64,000 nucleotides of DNA from Pelagibacteraceae bacterium AG-426-M19. GTDB taxonomy: Bacteria; Pseudomonadota; Alphaproteobacteria; Pelagibacterales; Pelagibacteraceae. The notes under the pieces were generated by a model, which did no database searches, had not been told where the DNA came from, and saw only the letters and a program-made list of their open reading frames with translations. The DNA lies in the NCBI GenBank assembly GCA_003210025.1, contig QCNW01000001.1, positions 1-64,000 of the forward strand, given 5' to 3'. Position numbers and translations under genes: made by a program. The stretch's first letter is position 1. The number at the start of each line of letters is the position of its first letter. Shown here one piece after another: positions 20,201-29,936 of this stretch.

Positions 20201-20874
20201 GTTTGAAAGCCATATTTTTTTTCTAAATATTTAATTACATTATGAATTATAAAAGTCATAAACAAGTAAATACCTCCTGCAACAATAAAAACCTCTACCG
20301 GCTTAAATGTCGTTGATATTATATATTTTGCAACACCTGTTAAATCCATTAGTGTGACTGTGCTTGCTAGAGATGTTCCTTTAAGCATCAAAATAATTTC
20401 ATTCCCGTAGGCTGGTAAAGACTGTTTAATTGCAATAGGAATTTGTATTTTTGTAAAAATTATTTTTGAAGGTATGCCCAAACTTTTTCCAGCCTCTAAA
20501 TATCCCGTTTTTATAGTTTGAAAAGCTGATCTCAATATTTCTGAAGTATAAGCCCCTGTATTTAATGAAAATGCTATTATCGCACACCAGTATGGTTCTT
20601 TTAAAACTACCCATAAAAAGGTTGTTCTTAAATATTCAATTTGACCTAATCCAAAATATATTATGAAGATTTGAACCAATAAAGGTGTTCCTCTAAAAAT
20701 ATATGAATACCCGTAAGCAAATTTATTAATCAACTTATTATTATTCATTCTCAAGATTGCAAAACCTAATCCAATAAAAAGACCAAGAATTAGAGATACA
20801 GATAATAGTTTAAGAGTAATCAAAGTTGCGTTTAACAACTTAGGAAAACTATTTATCATTAATTCAATATCCAT
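20197..20874 (-). CDS. Polar amino acid ABC transporter permease (HisM-type)
   Basis: LLNATLITLKLLSVSLILGLFIG; IFRGTPLLVQIFIIYFGL; EAGKSLGIPSKIIFTKIQIPIA. Confidence 0.93.
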   Translation of the reverse strand: MDIELMINSFPKLLNATLITLKLLSVSLILGLFIGLGFAILRMNNNKLINKFAYGYSYIFRGTPLLVQIFIIYFGLGQIEYLRTTFLWVVLKEPYWCAIIAFSLNTGAYTSEILRSAFQTIKTGYLEAGKSLGIPSKIIFTKIQIPIAIKQSLPAYGNEIILMLKGTSLASTVTLMDLTGVAKYIISTTFKPVEVFIVAGGIYLFMTFIIHNVIKYLEKKYGFQT

Positions 20875-21566
20875 TAATAACCTTTGCTATATTTTGTTTC
20901 TAATCTGTTTAACAATTGCATACTTAAAAATGTTAGCATTAAGTATAAAACTGCTGCAAACGAGTAAAAAAATAATGGATCTCTAGTTGAACCAGCTGCA
21001 ATATATGATTGTCTCATTATTTCAACTAAACCCGTTACAGATATAAGAGAAGTATCTTTTAATGTAATTTGCCAAACATTGCTTAAGTTTGGAATTGCTA
21101 ATCTTAGCATTTGGGGCAAAATAATTTTAAAGAAGTTAATATATTTATTAAAACCTAAAACTTTTGCAGCCTCGAACTGACCTTTATCGATTGATTGTAG
21201 GGCTCCTCTAAATACTTCGGTTGAGTATGCTCCTGATATTATCCCTATTGAAAATGAACCAGTTAAAAAAGCATTAATTTCGATGTAATCATTATAACCA
21301 AATATTGAAGCAACAAACATAATTGCTCCACTTCCACCAAAGAAAAATAAATAAATTACTAGAAGCTCTGGTACACCTCTAATAACAGTAGTGTATGCAT
21401 TACCAATAGAATTAAGAAATTTATTATTAGATAATTTTAATGGAGTAAATAAAGCAGCAAATATAAAGCCAATTATCATTGCGGTTATTGAAACCGCAAT
21501 TGTTATTAAGGTTGCAAAGAATAACTCGTCTCCCCAACCTTTATCACCAAAATATAGAAGTTCCAT
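20874..21566 (-). CDS. Polar amino acid ABC transporter permease (HisQ-type)
   Basis: TTVIRGVPELLVIYLFFFG; TEVFRGALQSIDKGQFEAAKVLGFNKYINFFKIILPQM. Confidence 0.93.
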   Translation of the reverse strand: MELLYFGDKGWGDELFFATLITIAVSITAMIIGFIFAALFTPLKLSNNKFLNSIGNAYTTVIRGVPELLVIYLFFFGGSGAIMFVASIFGYNDYIEINAFLTGSFSIGIISGAYSTEVFRGALQSIDKGQFEAAKVLGFNKYINFFKIILPQMLRLAIPNLSNVWQITLKDTSLISVTGLVEIMRQSYIAAGSTRDPLFFYSFAAVLYLMLTFLSMQLLNRLETKYSKGY

Positions 21567-21605
21567 AATATAGGTGGCTAATTATAGCCACCCATAAATA
21601 ATTTA

Positions 21606-22433
21606 TTACATAGAAGCGTCAAAACCAAAATGTTTTATAGCAAGCTTACTAATAATGCCATCATCTCTAGCTTTATCAATTGCTGCATTAAAATCATTTA
21701 AAAGTTTAGAGTCACCTTTTCTAATACCTACACCAACGCCGTTACCAAAATCTCCACCTGCAAAAGTTGGTCCAGTTAATACGACTTCTTTACCAGATTT
21801 TTCTGCATAATCAGTAAAAGCAACAGCTGCAGCTAGTGCTGCATCTATTCTACCAGCAGATAAGTCTAGGTTTACTTCGTCTTGAGTTTTGTAAGTTCTA
21901 ATTTTTACATTACCCATTAATCCAGATTCTAAGAAGTTCTGGTGAATTGTTGCTGTTTGTACACCAATAGTTTTACCTTTAAAGGCTTTAGTCAAAACAT
22001 CTAGAGTAGCCTGCTCATCAGCACTTACATCAGATAAATTTATAGCTGACATTGTTTTAAGGCCTTCATTTTTTGATCCTTTCATAACAGCTAGTGACGC
22101 AACTTCATCAGCATAACCTTGAGAAAAGTTTATTGTTTTCATTCTCTCGCCAGTTATCGACATTCCAGCCATGATGGCATCAAATTTTCTTGAAACTAAA
22201 GCTGGTATCATTCCATCCCAGTCTTGCTCTACAATTGTGCAATCATGATTCATAATTTTGCATAATTCATTTGCTAATTCGACTTCAAAGCCAATCAAAT
22301 TTCCCGCTGAATCTTTAGAATTCCAAGGTGGATATGCACCTTCAGTTCCAATTTTAATTTGATCTGCAATTGAAGAAATTGTTAGAAATGATGATATTAA
22401 AATACCAAATCCTAATACTTTTAATTTTTTCAT
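21606..22433 (-). CDS. Amino acid-type ABC substrate-binding protein (family 3)
   Basis: Signal peptide; IKIGTEGAYPPWNSKDSAGNLIGFEVELANELCKIM. Confidence 0.93.
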   Translation of the reverse strand: MKKLKVLGFGILISSFLTISSIADQIKIGTEGAYPPWNSKDSAGNLIGFEVELANELCKIMNHDCTIVEQDWDGMIPALVSRKFDAIMAGMSITGERMKTINFSQGYADEVASLAVMKGSKNEGLKTMSAINLSDVSADEQATLDVLTKAFKGKTIGVQTATIHQNFLESGLMGNVKIRTYKTQDEVNLDLSAGRIDAALAAAVAFTDYAEKSGKEVVLTGPTFAGGDFGNGVGVGIRKGDSKLLNDFNAAIDKARDDGIISKLAIKHFGFDASM

Positions 22434-22492
22434 TTTTTTCCTCCAAAATTTTTTAAGATTATTTCATAAAATTATTGTTTTAAAAAGAAAAA

Positions 22493-23533
22493 TTAATGAT
22501 TTATTGACGAGGAAAAATTCCAAGAACAATCAAAACTTGGTATATAAACTCTTGAAAGTTTTGTATTTCCAAAATTTTTGTTAAAAACATTTAACCAATT
22601 TTCAACTTGTTTTGGTTTTTTGTCTTGGCTTCCTACTTGAGCAGTAATTACACCTTTAGGTTTTAAAATTCTTTCTAAAGATGACATATTTTTTGCAGCC
22701 AAATCTATACAAAATTGATCATCATTTAGATCAACAAATATTTGATCATAAGTATTGTCTTTGACAGATTTAATACTTTCAAAAGCATCCCCCCAAACGC
22801 ATTTAACTGAATTCTTTTCTGTAGCCTTCTCACCAATTTTACCCAGGTGTTTATCACACACATCCACAACTTCAGGATCTAATTCATACCAATCTATAAA
22901 GCCAAAGTTTTGTGAAATGCATTCTCTTGCGACACCGCCGTCACCTCCGCCAATAATTGCAGCTTTTTCTTTGTTTGAATTTAAATTAAGACCTGAATTT
23001 ACAAAGGTTGAGCTATATAAATGTTCATCACTTTCAGCTACTTGTATTTCATTATCAATAAATAAAGCTTTTCCAAATTGTTCTAAATCAAGTATTTCAA
23101 TATATTGACCAACTTTAGATTTAAAATTTTCTAAAACTCTATTAACCACATATGATTTTTTTAAACCTGGAGAACTATAATTGTCATGATAAAGATCAAT
23201 AGTATCTCTATTAAATTCTTTAATGATGATATTTGTGTGTTCCATCTCATCTTTTATTATATCTAGAGAAACTTTTGGTGATACTTTTCCACATGTAAAA
23301 AAATCAAAGCTTACAATTTCTTTTTCTGGGAAAGTATGAAAACTAATGTGACTTTCAGCAAGCAAAGCGACCAATGTAAATCCTTGTGGCTCGAATTTAT
23401 ATTTAGATATTTTTAGAACTGTTACTTTTGCTGCTTTAGCAATTTTATAAACTAACTTTTCATAAAATTCGGGAGTATATTCCTTTTTAGTTCCGACTAT
23501 ATCCAGTGTTATATGTTCCCCAACTTTTTCCAT
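22493..23533 (-). CDS. speDE fusion: Fused S-adenosylmethionine decarboxylase / spermidine synthase-type aminopropyltransferase
   Basis: N-terminal AESHISFHTFPEKEIVSFDFFTCG (AdoMetDC class 1B); C-terminal AIIGGGDGGVARECISQNFGFIDWYELDPEVVDVC (spermidine synthase). Confidence 0.92.
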   Translation of the reverse strand: MEKVGEHITLDIVGTKKEYTPEFYEKLVYKIAKAAKVTVLKISKYKFEPQGFTLVALLAESHISFHTFPEKEIVSFDFFTCGKVSPKVSLDIIKDEMEHTNIIIKEFNRDTIDLYHDNYSSPGLKKSYVVNRVLENFKSKVGQYIEILDLEQFGKALFIDNEIQVAESDEHLYSSTFVNSGLNLNSNKEKAAIIGGGDGGVARECISQNFGFIDWYELDPEVVDVCDKHLGKIGEKATEKNSVKCVWGDAFESIKSVKDNTYDQIFVDLNDDQFCIDLAAKNMSSLERILKPKGVITAQVGSQDKKPKQVENWLNVFNKNFGNTKLSRVYIPSFDCSWNFSSSINH

Positions 23534-23622
23534 AAGAATCTAATATATATTTTTTTTAACTAACGAAATTTTTTACTTCTTTCAAACAAAAAACTATTAT
23601 AATAATTTATTGAGGTTAAACA

Positions 23623-25656
23623 TTGAAAAACAATTGGTCAGATAACGAAGCTAAAAAATATATTAAAAAGTATAAGAAATTAGGTCATTCTGAAGATATG
23701 GCTTTAAGAGTTTATACAACCAGGCTTCTAGGAAGAAATCCAGAATTGGTGTTGCATGGTGGTGGCAATACTTCAGTTAAGACCAAAATCAAAGATATAG
23801 ATGGTAAATATTATGATGTTCTTTGCGTAAAAGGCAGCGGATGGGATATGGCTGAAATTGAACCAGCGGGTTTGCCAGCTGTTAAATTAAATCCATTGCT
23901 TGCTATGAAAAAAAAGAAAAAGCTCTCTGATGATAACATGGTTGCTTTTCAAAAAAAAAATTTGATAGATACAAAATCACCCAATCCATCAGTTGAAACT
24001 TTTTTACATGCATTTTTACCATTTAAATTTGTTGATCACACTCATTCAGACGCAATTATGAAAATCACTAATAGACCAAATGGAGAAATGTTATCAAAAA
24101 AAATATTTGGTAAAAAAACTGCAATAGTACCCTACGTAATGCCAGGATTTAAGTTAGCGCAAAAAATAAATGAAGTTTATTCTAAAAACCCAAATATAAA
24201 CTGTTTAATTTTATTAAACCACGGTATTTTTACATTTGCTGATAATGCAAAAGATGCTTACAGTTTAATGATTAAGTATGTATCAGATGCTGAAAAAAAT
24301 TTAACCAAACTGAAAAAGAAAAAACTAAAACAGATAAAGAAAACTAAATTTAATTTCTCAACTTCAGATATAGCTCCTATATTGAGAGGTCTTTTATCTG
24401 AAAAAAATGATAACAAATTTATCTTGAATTTTAAAAAAAATAGTAAGTTAGATTATTTTATTAATGGTAAAGATATAAACAGGTATTCAAATGAAGGAAC
24501 AGCTACACCTGATCATGTTATAAGAGTTAAACCATTTCCTTTAATAATATCACCAAAAGCAAACTGTACTTTAGATGATTTTAAAAATTTGGCTGAAAAA
24601 AAATTTAAAGAATACCGCCAAAAATATAAAAAATATTTTGAAACTAATAAGAAAAAAACTAAAGAAAAAAAAGTAATGCTTGATACATCTCCTAGAGTAA
24701 TTCTTGTTCAGAATTTTGGTTTATTTACAGTAGGAGATAACTTAAAAGCTGCAAAAATTGCAGGAGATTTAACTCAAACTAATGCCAATGTAATTTCGAG
24801 TGTTGAAGAAACATCCAGATATAAATTTTTATCAAAAAAAGACTTATTTGATGTCGAGTATTGGTCCTTAGAACAAGCAAAATTAAACAAATCAAAAAAA
24901 GAATTGCAAGGAAACGTTGTTGTTATTACTGGTAGCACTGGTGAAATTGGTAAAGCAACTTATAAATTATTTAAAAAATATGGAGCTGAAGTTGTTTTGC
25001 TTGATATTAATAAAAGTAAAATAAATGATTTAAAGAATAAAATAAGTGATCTTTGTATTCACTGTGATGTGACCAACAAACAAAGTGTAAAAAAAGCATT
25101 TAATAAAATTTTGGAGATATACGGAGGTTTAGATATTTTAATATCAAATGCTGGCACTGCTATGGGTGGATCAATTGCAGAAGTTAATGATGAAATACTT
25201 CGAAAAAGTTTTGAAGATAATTTTTTCTCTCATCAAAATTGTGCTTCAGAGGCTGTAAAAATTATGAAAAAACAAAATATAAATGGATGTTTGTTATTTA
25301 ATATATCTAAGCAATCAGTTAATCCTGGTAAAAATTTTGGACCATATGGATTGCCTAAGTCAGCACTTTTAAATTTGTGTAAACAATATGCAATTGATTA
25401 TGGACACCTTGGCATAAGATCAAATGGTGTAAACGCTGATAGAATTAGAAGTGGTTTATTAAATGACAAAATGATTAAGCAAAGAGCAAAGGCAAGAGAA
25501 GTAACTACTGATCAATATATGAGTGGCAACCTACTGTTAAGTGAGGTCAAAGCAGATGATGTGGCCAAAGCTTTTTATCATCTTGCAATATCAAAAAAAT
25601 CAACCGGAGCAGTATTAACCGTTGACGGTGGAAATATTGCAGCTTCTTTGAGATAA
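23623..25656 (+). CDS. Bifunctional class II aldolase / short-chain dehydrogenase (RhaD-like architecture)
   Basis: TTG start with GAGG upstream; HGGGNTSVK, DHTHSDA, NHGIFTF (class II aldolase); VVITGSTGEIGKA, NAG, YGLPK (SDR). Confidence 0.92.
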   Translation: MKNNWSDNEAKKYIKKYKKLGHSEDMALRVYTTRLLGRNPELVLHGGGNTSVKTKIKDIDGKYYDVLCVKGSGWDMAEIEPAGLPAVKLNPLLAMKKKKKLSDDNMVAFQKKNLIDTKSPNPSVETFLHAFLPFKFVDHTHSDAIMKITNRPNGEMLSKKIFGKKTAIVPYVMPGFKLAQKINEVYSKNPNINCLILLNHGIFTFADNAKDAYSLMIKYVSDAEKNLTKLKKKKLKQIKKTKFNFSTSDIAPILRGLLSEKNDNKFILNFKKNSKLDYFINGKDINRYSNEGTATPDHVIRVKPFPLIISPKANCTLDDFKNLAEKKFKEYRQKYKKYFETNKKKTKEKKVMLDTSPRVILVQNFGLFTVGDNLKAAKIAGDLTQTNANVISSVEETSRYKFLSKKDLFDVEYWSLEQAKLNKSKKELQGNVVVITGSTGEIGKATYKLFKKYGAEVVLLDINKSKINDLKNKISDLCIHCDVTNKQSVKKAFNKILEIYGGLDILISNAGTAMGGSIAEVNDEILRKSFEDNFFSHQNCASEAVKIMKKQNINGCLLFNISKQSVNPGKNFGPYGLPKSALLNLCKQYAIDYGHLGIRSNGVNADRIRSGLLNDKMIKQRAKAREVTTDQYMSGNLLLSEVKADDVAKAFYHLAISKKSTGAVLTVDGGNIAASLR

Positions 25657-26733
25657 CTAATGAAATAGTTTTTTTAATCCTTCAGAAGAAGCATCGCAAA
25701 CTCCCTTTTCTGTTATTAATGCAGTAACATATTTAGCAGGTGTTACGTCAAAGGCTAAATTTAATGATTTGCTTTTTTCAGGATATATTAAAACTTTATC
25801 AACTTTATTATCTTTGTTAATTCCATCCACATGAGAAAGTTCTTTTGGGTCTCTTTCTTCTATTGGAATATCTTTAGAGTTTTTTAAATTCCAATCTATA
25901 GTTGAACTTGGTAAAGCAACATAAAAAGGTACTTTATTATCATAAGCTGCAAGAGCTTTTAAATATGTTCCAATTTTATTACACACATCTCCATTAGATA
26001 ATGTCCTATCTGTTCCAACAATACACATATCAACCTGTCCTCTTTGCATTAATATTCCACCTGTATTATCTGCTATAATTGTATTTGGAATTTCTTCTTC
26101 ATTAAGTTCATATGATGTGAGGTTTGCTCCTTGATTTCTTGGTCTAGTTTCATCTACCCAAATATGTATTGGTATTCCTTTTTTATGAGCATGGTAAATA
26201 GGAGAAGTTGCAGTTCCCCAATCAATTGTTGCAAGCCATCCTGCGTTACAATGCGTTAATATATTTACAGTATTTTTCTTTTTATTATAAATTTCTTCAA
26301 TAATTTTTAATCCATTGATGCCAATATTTTTACAAAAACTTATATCTTCATCACATATTAATTTAGCCTCACTTATTGATGATTTAAGAAGTTTATTACC
26401 TTCTAATCCAGATAATTTTTTAGCCATTCTATCAACAGCCCATTTTAAATTTATAGCAGTTGGTCTCGATCTAATTAAGTCTTTAGAAGCATTAACTAAA
26501 AATTGGTTATTATTATTTTCTAAAATAGCCAACACTATACCGAATGCAGCTGTAGCACCAATCAAAGGTGCTCCTCTAACTTCCATTGTTTTGATAGCAT
26601 TTATAGCATCTTTAACTGAACTTAATTCTTTTATTATAAATTTGTGTGGAAGCTTTGTTTGATCTATTATTTTTACAACTTGTTTTTCTTCATCAAACCA
26701 AATTGTTTTATATTCAACACCATTAATTTTCAT
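25657..26733 (-). CDS. mtnA: S-methyl-5-thioribose-1-phosphate isomerase
   Basis: MEVRGAPLIGATAAFGIVLA; THCNAGWLATIDWGTATSPIYHAHKKGI; VDETRPRNQGANLTSYEL; GTDRTLSNGDVCNKIGTYLKA. Confidence 0.95.
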   Translation of the reverse strand: MKINGVEYKTIWFDEEKQVVKIIDQTKLPHKFIIKELSSVKDAINAIKTMEVRGAPLIGATAAFGIVLAILENNNNQFLVNASKDLIRSRPTAINLKWAVDRMAKKLSGLEGNKLLKSSISEAKLICDEDISFCKNIGINGLKIIEEIYNKKKNTVNILTHCNAGWLATIDWGTATSPIYHAHKKGIPIHIWVDETRPRNQGANLTSYELNEEEIPNTIIADNTGGILMQRGQVDMCIVGTDRTLSNGDVCNKIGTYLKALAAYDNKVPFYVALPSSTIDWNLKNSKDIPIEERDPKELSHVDGINKDNKVDKVLIYPEKSKSLNLAFDVTPAKYVTALITEKGVCDASSEGLKKLFH

Positions 26734-26757
26734 TATTTTAAATTATAATTTTTTTCA

Positions 26758-27624
26758 TTAAAGAACTCTTCCTGCAATTGTTTTTAATTTATCTTTAGTT
26801 TTTTGTGTTCTTTTTTCTGGAGCAGTAATTATTGCAACATCTAAGCAATTATTAGTTGGGTCATTAGGATCAATGTGATTTTCAAAGTTCTCTATCAATT
26901 TTTTAATCATATTTTTTGCTTTCGCTGCATTATCTAAGAGTACTTTAATAACTTGTTGAACATCAACATTTTCATGATCTGGATGCCAGCAATCATAATC
27001 TGTTACCATAGAAACTGAAGCATATCTAATTTCTGCTTCTCTTGCTAGTTTAGCTTCTGGCATATTTGTCATTCCAATAACATCTGCTTTCCATGATCTA
27101 TATAGGTTTGACTCTGATAATGTAGAAAATTGTGGACCTTCCATTACAACATAAGTTCCACCTCTTTGAAAAGGTATATTTTCTTTTTTAATAGCATGTT
27201 CACAAGCATTCATAAGTCCGTTTGAAGTTGGATGTGCCATTGATACATGCGCAACAATCTCATCATCAAAAAAAGTTTTGTTTCTTGCAAAAGTTCTATC
27301 AATGAACTGATCAACAATAACAAATTTTCCTGGATGCAATTCTTCCTTTAAAGACCCAACAGCTGAAACAGAGACTACGTCTGTGATACCGAGTTGTTTA
27401 AGTGCATCAATATTTGCTCTATAATTTATTTTTGATGGAGATATAAAATGACCTTTTCCATGTCTTGGTAAAAAAAAAATTTCTTTATTATTATATTTAG
27501 CTTTTAATATTAAATCTGAGGGTTTCCCCCATGGAGTGTTTAAATCTAAAGTTTCTCTATCTTTAAACTCTTCAACATCATATAGGCCACTCCCACCAAT
27601 AATTGCTAATTTATTATTTGCCAT
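26758..27624 (-). CDS. mtnP: S-methyl-5'-thioadenosine phosphorylase
   Basis: LAIIGGSGLYDVEEF; FLPRHGKGHFISPSKINYRANI; VMEGPQFSTLSESNLYRSWKADVIGMTNMPEAKLAREAEI. Confidence 0.95.
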   Translation of the reverse strand: MANNKLAIIGGSGLYDVEEFKDRETLDLNTPWGKPSDLILKAKYNNKEIFFLPRHGKGHFISPSKINYRANIDALKQLGITDVVSVSAVGSLKEELHPGKFVIVDQFIDRTFARNKTFFDDEIVAHVSMAHPTSNGLMNACEHAIKKENIPFQRGGTYVVMEGPQFSTLSESNLYRSWKADVIGMTNMPEAKLAREAEIRYASVSMVTDYDCWHPDHENVDVQQVIKVLLDNAAKAKNMIKKLIENFENHIDPNDPTNNCLDVAIITAPEKRTQKTKDKLKTIAGRVL

Positions 27625-27652
27625 AATACATTTTAGATTATAATTAAGTTTT

Positions 27653-28180
27653 ATGGATTTAAAAGAACATATTAGATCAATTCAAGACTATCCTAAAAAG
27701 GGAATTCTATTTAGAGATATCACAACTCTCATAAAAAATGAAAAGGCATTTAAAGAATGTATCAACCAAATTGTTGAGAGATCAAAAAAATTTAATTTTG
27801 ATAAAATTGCGGCTGTAGAGTCTAGAGGTTTTGTATTTGCTTCTGCTATCTCATACATCTTAGATAAGCCATTTATAATGTTAAGAAAAAAAAATAAACT
27901 ACCCGCTGAGGTACATTCTGTTGATTTTGAGCTTGAATATGGAACAGCTACAATTGAAGTCCACAAAGACTCATTTAATGAAAATGATAATGTATTAATT
28001 ATTGATGACCTAATTGCTACTGGAGGCACTGCTGAAGCTGCAGCTCAATTAATTGAAATATCAGAAAGCAAAGTTGCAGGATTTATCTTTGTAATTAATT
28101 TATTTGATCTTGGTGGTACTGATAATCTTTTAAAAAAGGGTTATAAAGTAGAAAATCTTTTAGATTTTCCAGGACATTAA
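27653..28180 (+). CDS. apt: Adenine phosphoribosyltransferase
   Basis: IRSIQDYPKKGILFRDITTLI; VESRGFVFASAISY; VLIIDDLIATGGTAEAAAQLI. Confidence 0.95.
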   Translation: MDLKEHIRSIQDYPKKGILFRDITTLIKNEKAFKECINQIVERSKKFNFDKIAAVESRGFVFASAISYILDKPFIMLRKKNKLPAEVHSVDFELEYGTATIEVHKDSFNENDNVLIIDDLIATGGTAEAAAQLIEISESKVAGFIFVINLFDLGGTDNLLKKGYKVENLLDFPGH

Positions 28181-29043
28181 TTTGCAGACATAATTGCCTG
28201 GAAAGGTCCACTACCAATAAATAATTTATTACTACCACCATTAACAAGGTGCATTCCCTCACCCACATTAAATGTCATACTTATAGAAGTAGTATCTGTT
28301 GTCACGACCACAGGATTTGCAAATGTTACTAAACCTTCTAGTTTATCAACTTCGGCCGCATTTGCTGCTCTATGTTCATTAGTGTCAACTAAATATCCAG
28401 CAATATCTGCTGTAGTTCCATTAATATTTTCAGCTTCAGCTTTTGATGAAAAAGTGTCTCCTACTCCACCAAAATGTGTTAAGGTTTCAACAAATTTTCC
28501 TGGAGTGATAGCGCTAGAGCCACAAACTGAACTATTGGTATGAGTGCTAGCTTGTGCATGTGTTCCTGAACCAGCTACAGTTCCACAAAAAACTCCTGAG
28601 CCTCCTGTCATGCCAGTCATTGATGCGCTGAGCTCACCTGCCCAAGTTATACCAAAAGTATTATCCATATAAGCGTATCCATGAGTATAAGTCCCTGCTG
28701 GAGGTCTTGTATAAGTTCCATCTAAAACTATTTCTGCTCCTTGAGTTACAGACGCAGTTGCTCCACTTGAATTAGTAAAAATTTGTGAACATGGAGTTAA
28801 AACAACTGTAGATGATGTAGTAGCTTCTGTTGGGGCACTTGTACATAAATATAATTTATAAATTACTACTTCATAAAGAGCTGGAGCTTCATCGCATCCA
28901 TCATCAATAAAATCAGCACCATCACCAGTTGCTTTTGCCACAACTCCATCAGTAACCGTGCATGCCTTTGCTTGGTTAGAATTTACTATCTCAAAAACAA
29001 AGATTAATGATAAAACTAGAAATAAATATTTTGCATATTTCAT
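28177..29043 (-). CDS. Secreted Thr/Ser/Gly-rich, Cys-containing hypothetical protein
   Basis: Signal peptide MKYAKYLFLVLSLIFVFEIVNSNQAKA; start abuts stop of upstream barrel gene. Confidence 0.65.
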   Translation of the reverse strand: MKYAKYLFLVLSLIFVFEIVNSNQAKACTVTDGVVAKATGDGADFIDDGCDEAPALYEVVIYKLYLCTSAPTEATTSSTVVLTPCSQIFTNSSGATASVTQGAEIVLDGTYTRPPAGTYTHGYAYMDNTFGITWAGELSASMTGMTGGSGVFCGTVAGSGTHAQASTHTNSSVCGSSAITPGKFVETLTHFGGVGDTFSSKAEAENINGTTADIAGYLVDTNEHRAANAAEVDKLEGLVTFANPVVVTTDTTSISMTFNVGEGMHLVNGGSNKLFIGSGPFQAIMSAN

Positions 29044-29892
29044 TTAAAATCCTCCTGCTTTAACAGTAAAACCTGCTCCTTTTTTCTTTATGATATTTTC
29101 TCTTCTAACCTTTTCATAAATTCTATCTTTCATAGAAATTCTTTCAAAAGCCTTGCTACTAAACAAAGATGTGCCAGGATTTTTTATACTATTACTATAT
29201 CTAAGATTGATAAAACTTTGATCGTTGTGATTATCATAATCAGTGTGACCAATTTCAAATGATAATCCAGAATTCGGTACTTTAAATAGTGTGGAAAATT
29301 CTAAACCTTGAAAATCATTTCCACTAGGAACTTCAAAATCGAAAGCTTTAAGATAAGCTTTCATGGATGGTATGTATGGAAGATGTGCTCCTAATTCAAC
29401 ATCAAATCCATCGATAGCCTCTTCGTCTTTACCATTTTTTCCTTTTTTACTAGAGCTTTGAGCAAAATATTGGTTGTAATTTAAATCTAAAATAGAAGAT
29501 TTAATTTCAGCACCTATACTAAATCTTTGGTGTTCATAATCAAATTCATAATCATAAAAAGCATTTAAACCAAATAATATACTTTCATCATTAGATAAAT
29601 ATCTTTGTCCAATTCCTAAATTAAATGTTTCTCTGTCACTGTCGTGTAAAAATAAAGATCCTTGGAAAAAAGATAAGTCTGAACTATCTTCTGAAAAAAT
29701 CTTAAATGTTTGTATTCCTATTTCTGGTTTAATAGTTTCAATTTTTTTTATTGAAAAATCTGTATTTTCAAAATTCTCCTCCAAAAAGCTTTCCAAAGAA
29801 GAATAAAATCTATCTACTACTTCATCTACTTTTGCAAAAGAAGCAGATATAAATAGCAACTGAAATATCATAATTTTTGCTAAAAACTTCAT
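29044..29892 (-). CDS. Intimin/invasin (inverse autotransporter)-like beta-barrel protein
   Basis: Signal peptide; LGIGQRYLSNDESILFGLNAFYDYEFDYEHQRFSIGAEIKSSILDLNYNQYF resembles inverse autotransporter barrel segments. Confidence 0.7.
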   Translation of the reverse strand: MKFLAKIMIFQLLFISASFAKVDEVVDRFYSSLESFLEENFENTDFSIKKIETIKPEIGIQTFKIFSEDSSDLSFFQGSLFLHDSDRETFNLGIGQRYLSNDESILFGLNAFYDYEFDYEHQRFSIGAEIKSSILDLNYNQYFAQSSSKKGKNGKDEEAIDGFDVELGAHLPYIPSMKAYLKAFDFEVPSGNDFQGLEFSTLFKVPNSGLSFEIGHTDYDNHNDQSFINLRYSNSIKNPGTSLFSSKAFERISMKDRIYEKVRRENIIKKKGAGFTVKAGGF

Positions 29893-29936
29893 AAGTTATT
29901 TATAGAGATATATATATGAATTAAAAGGTCTAAAAA

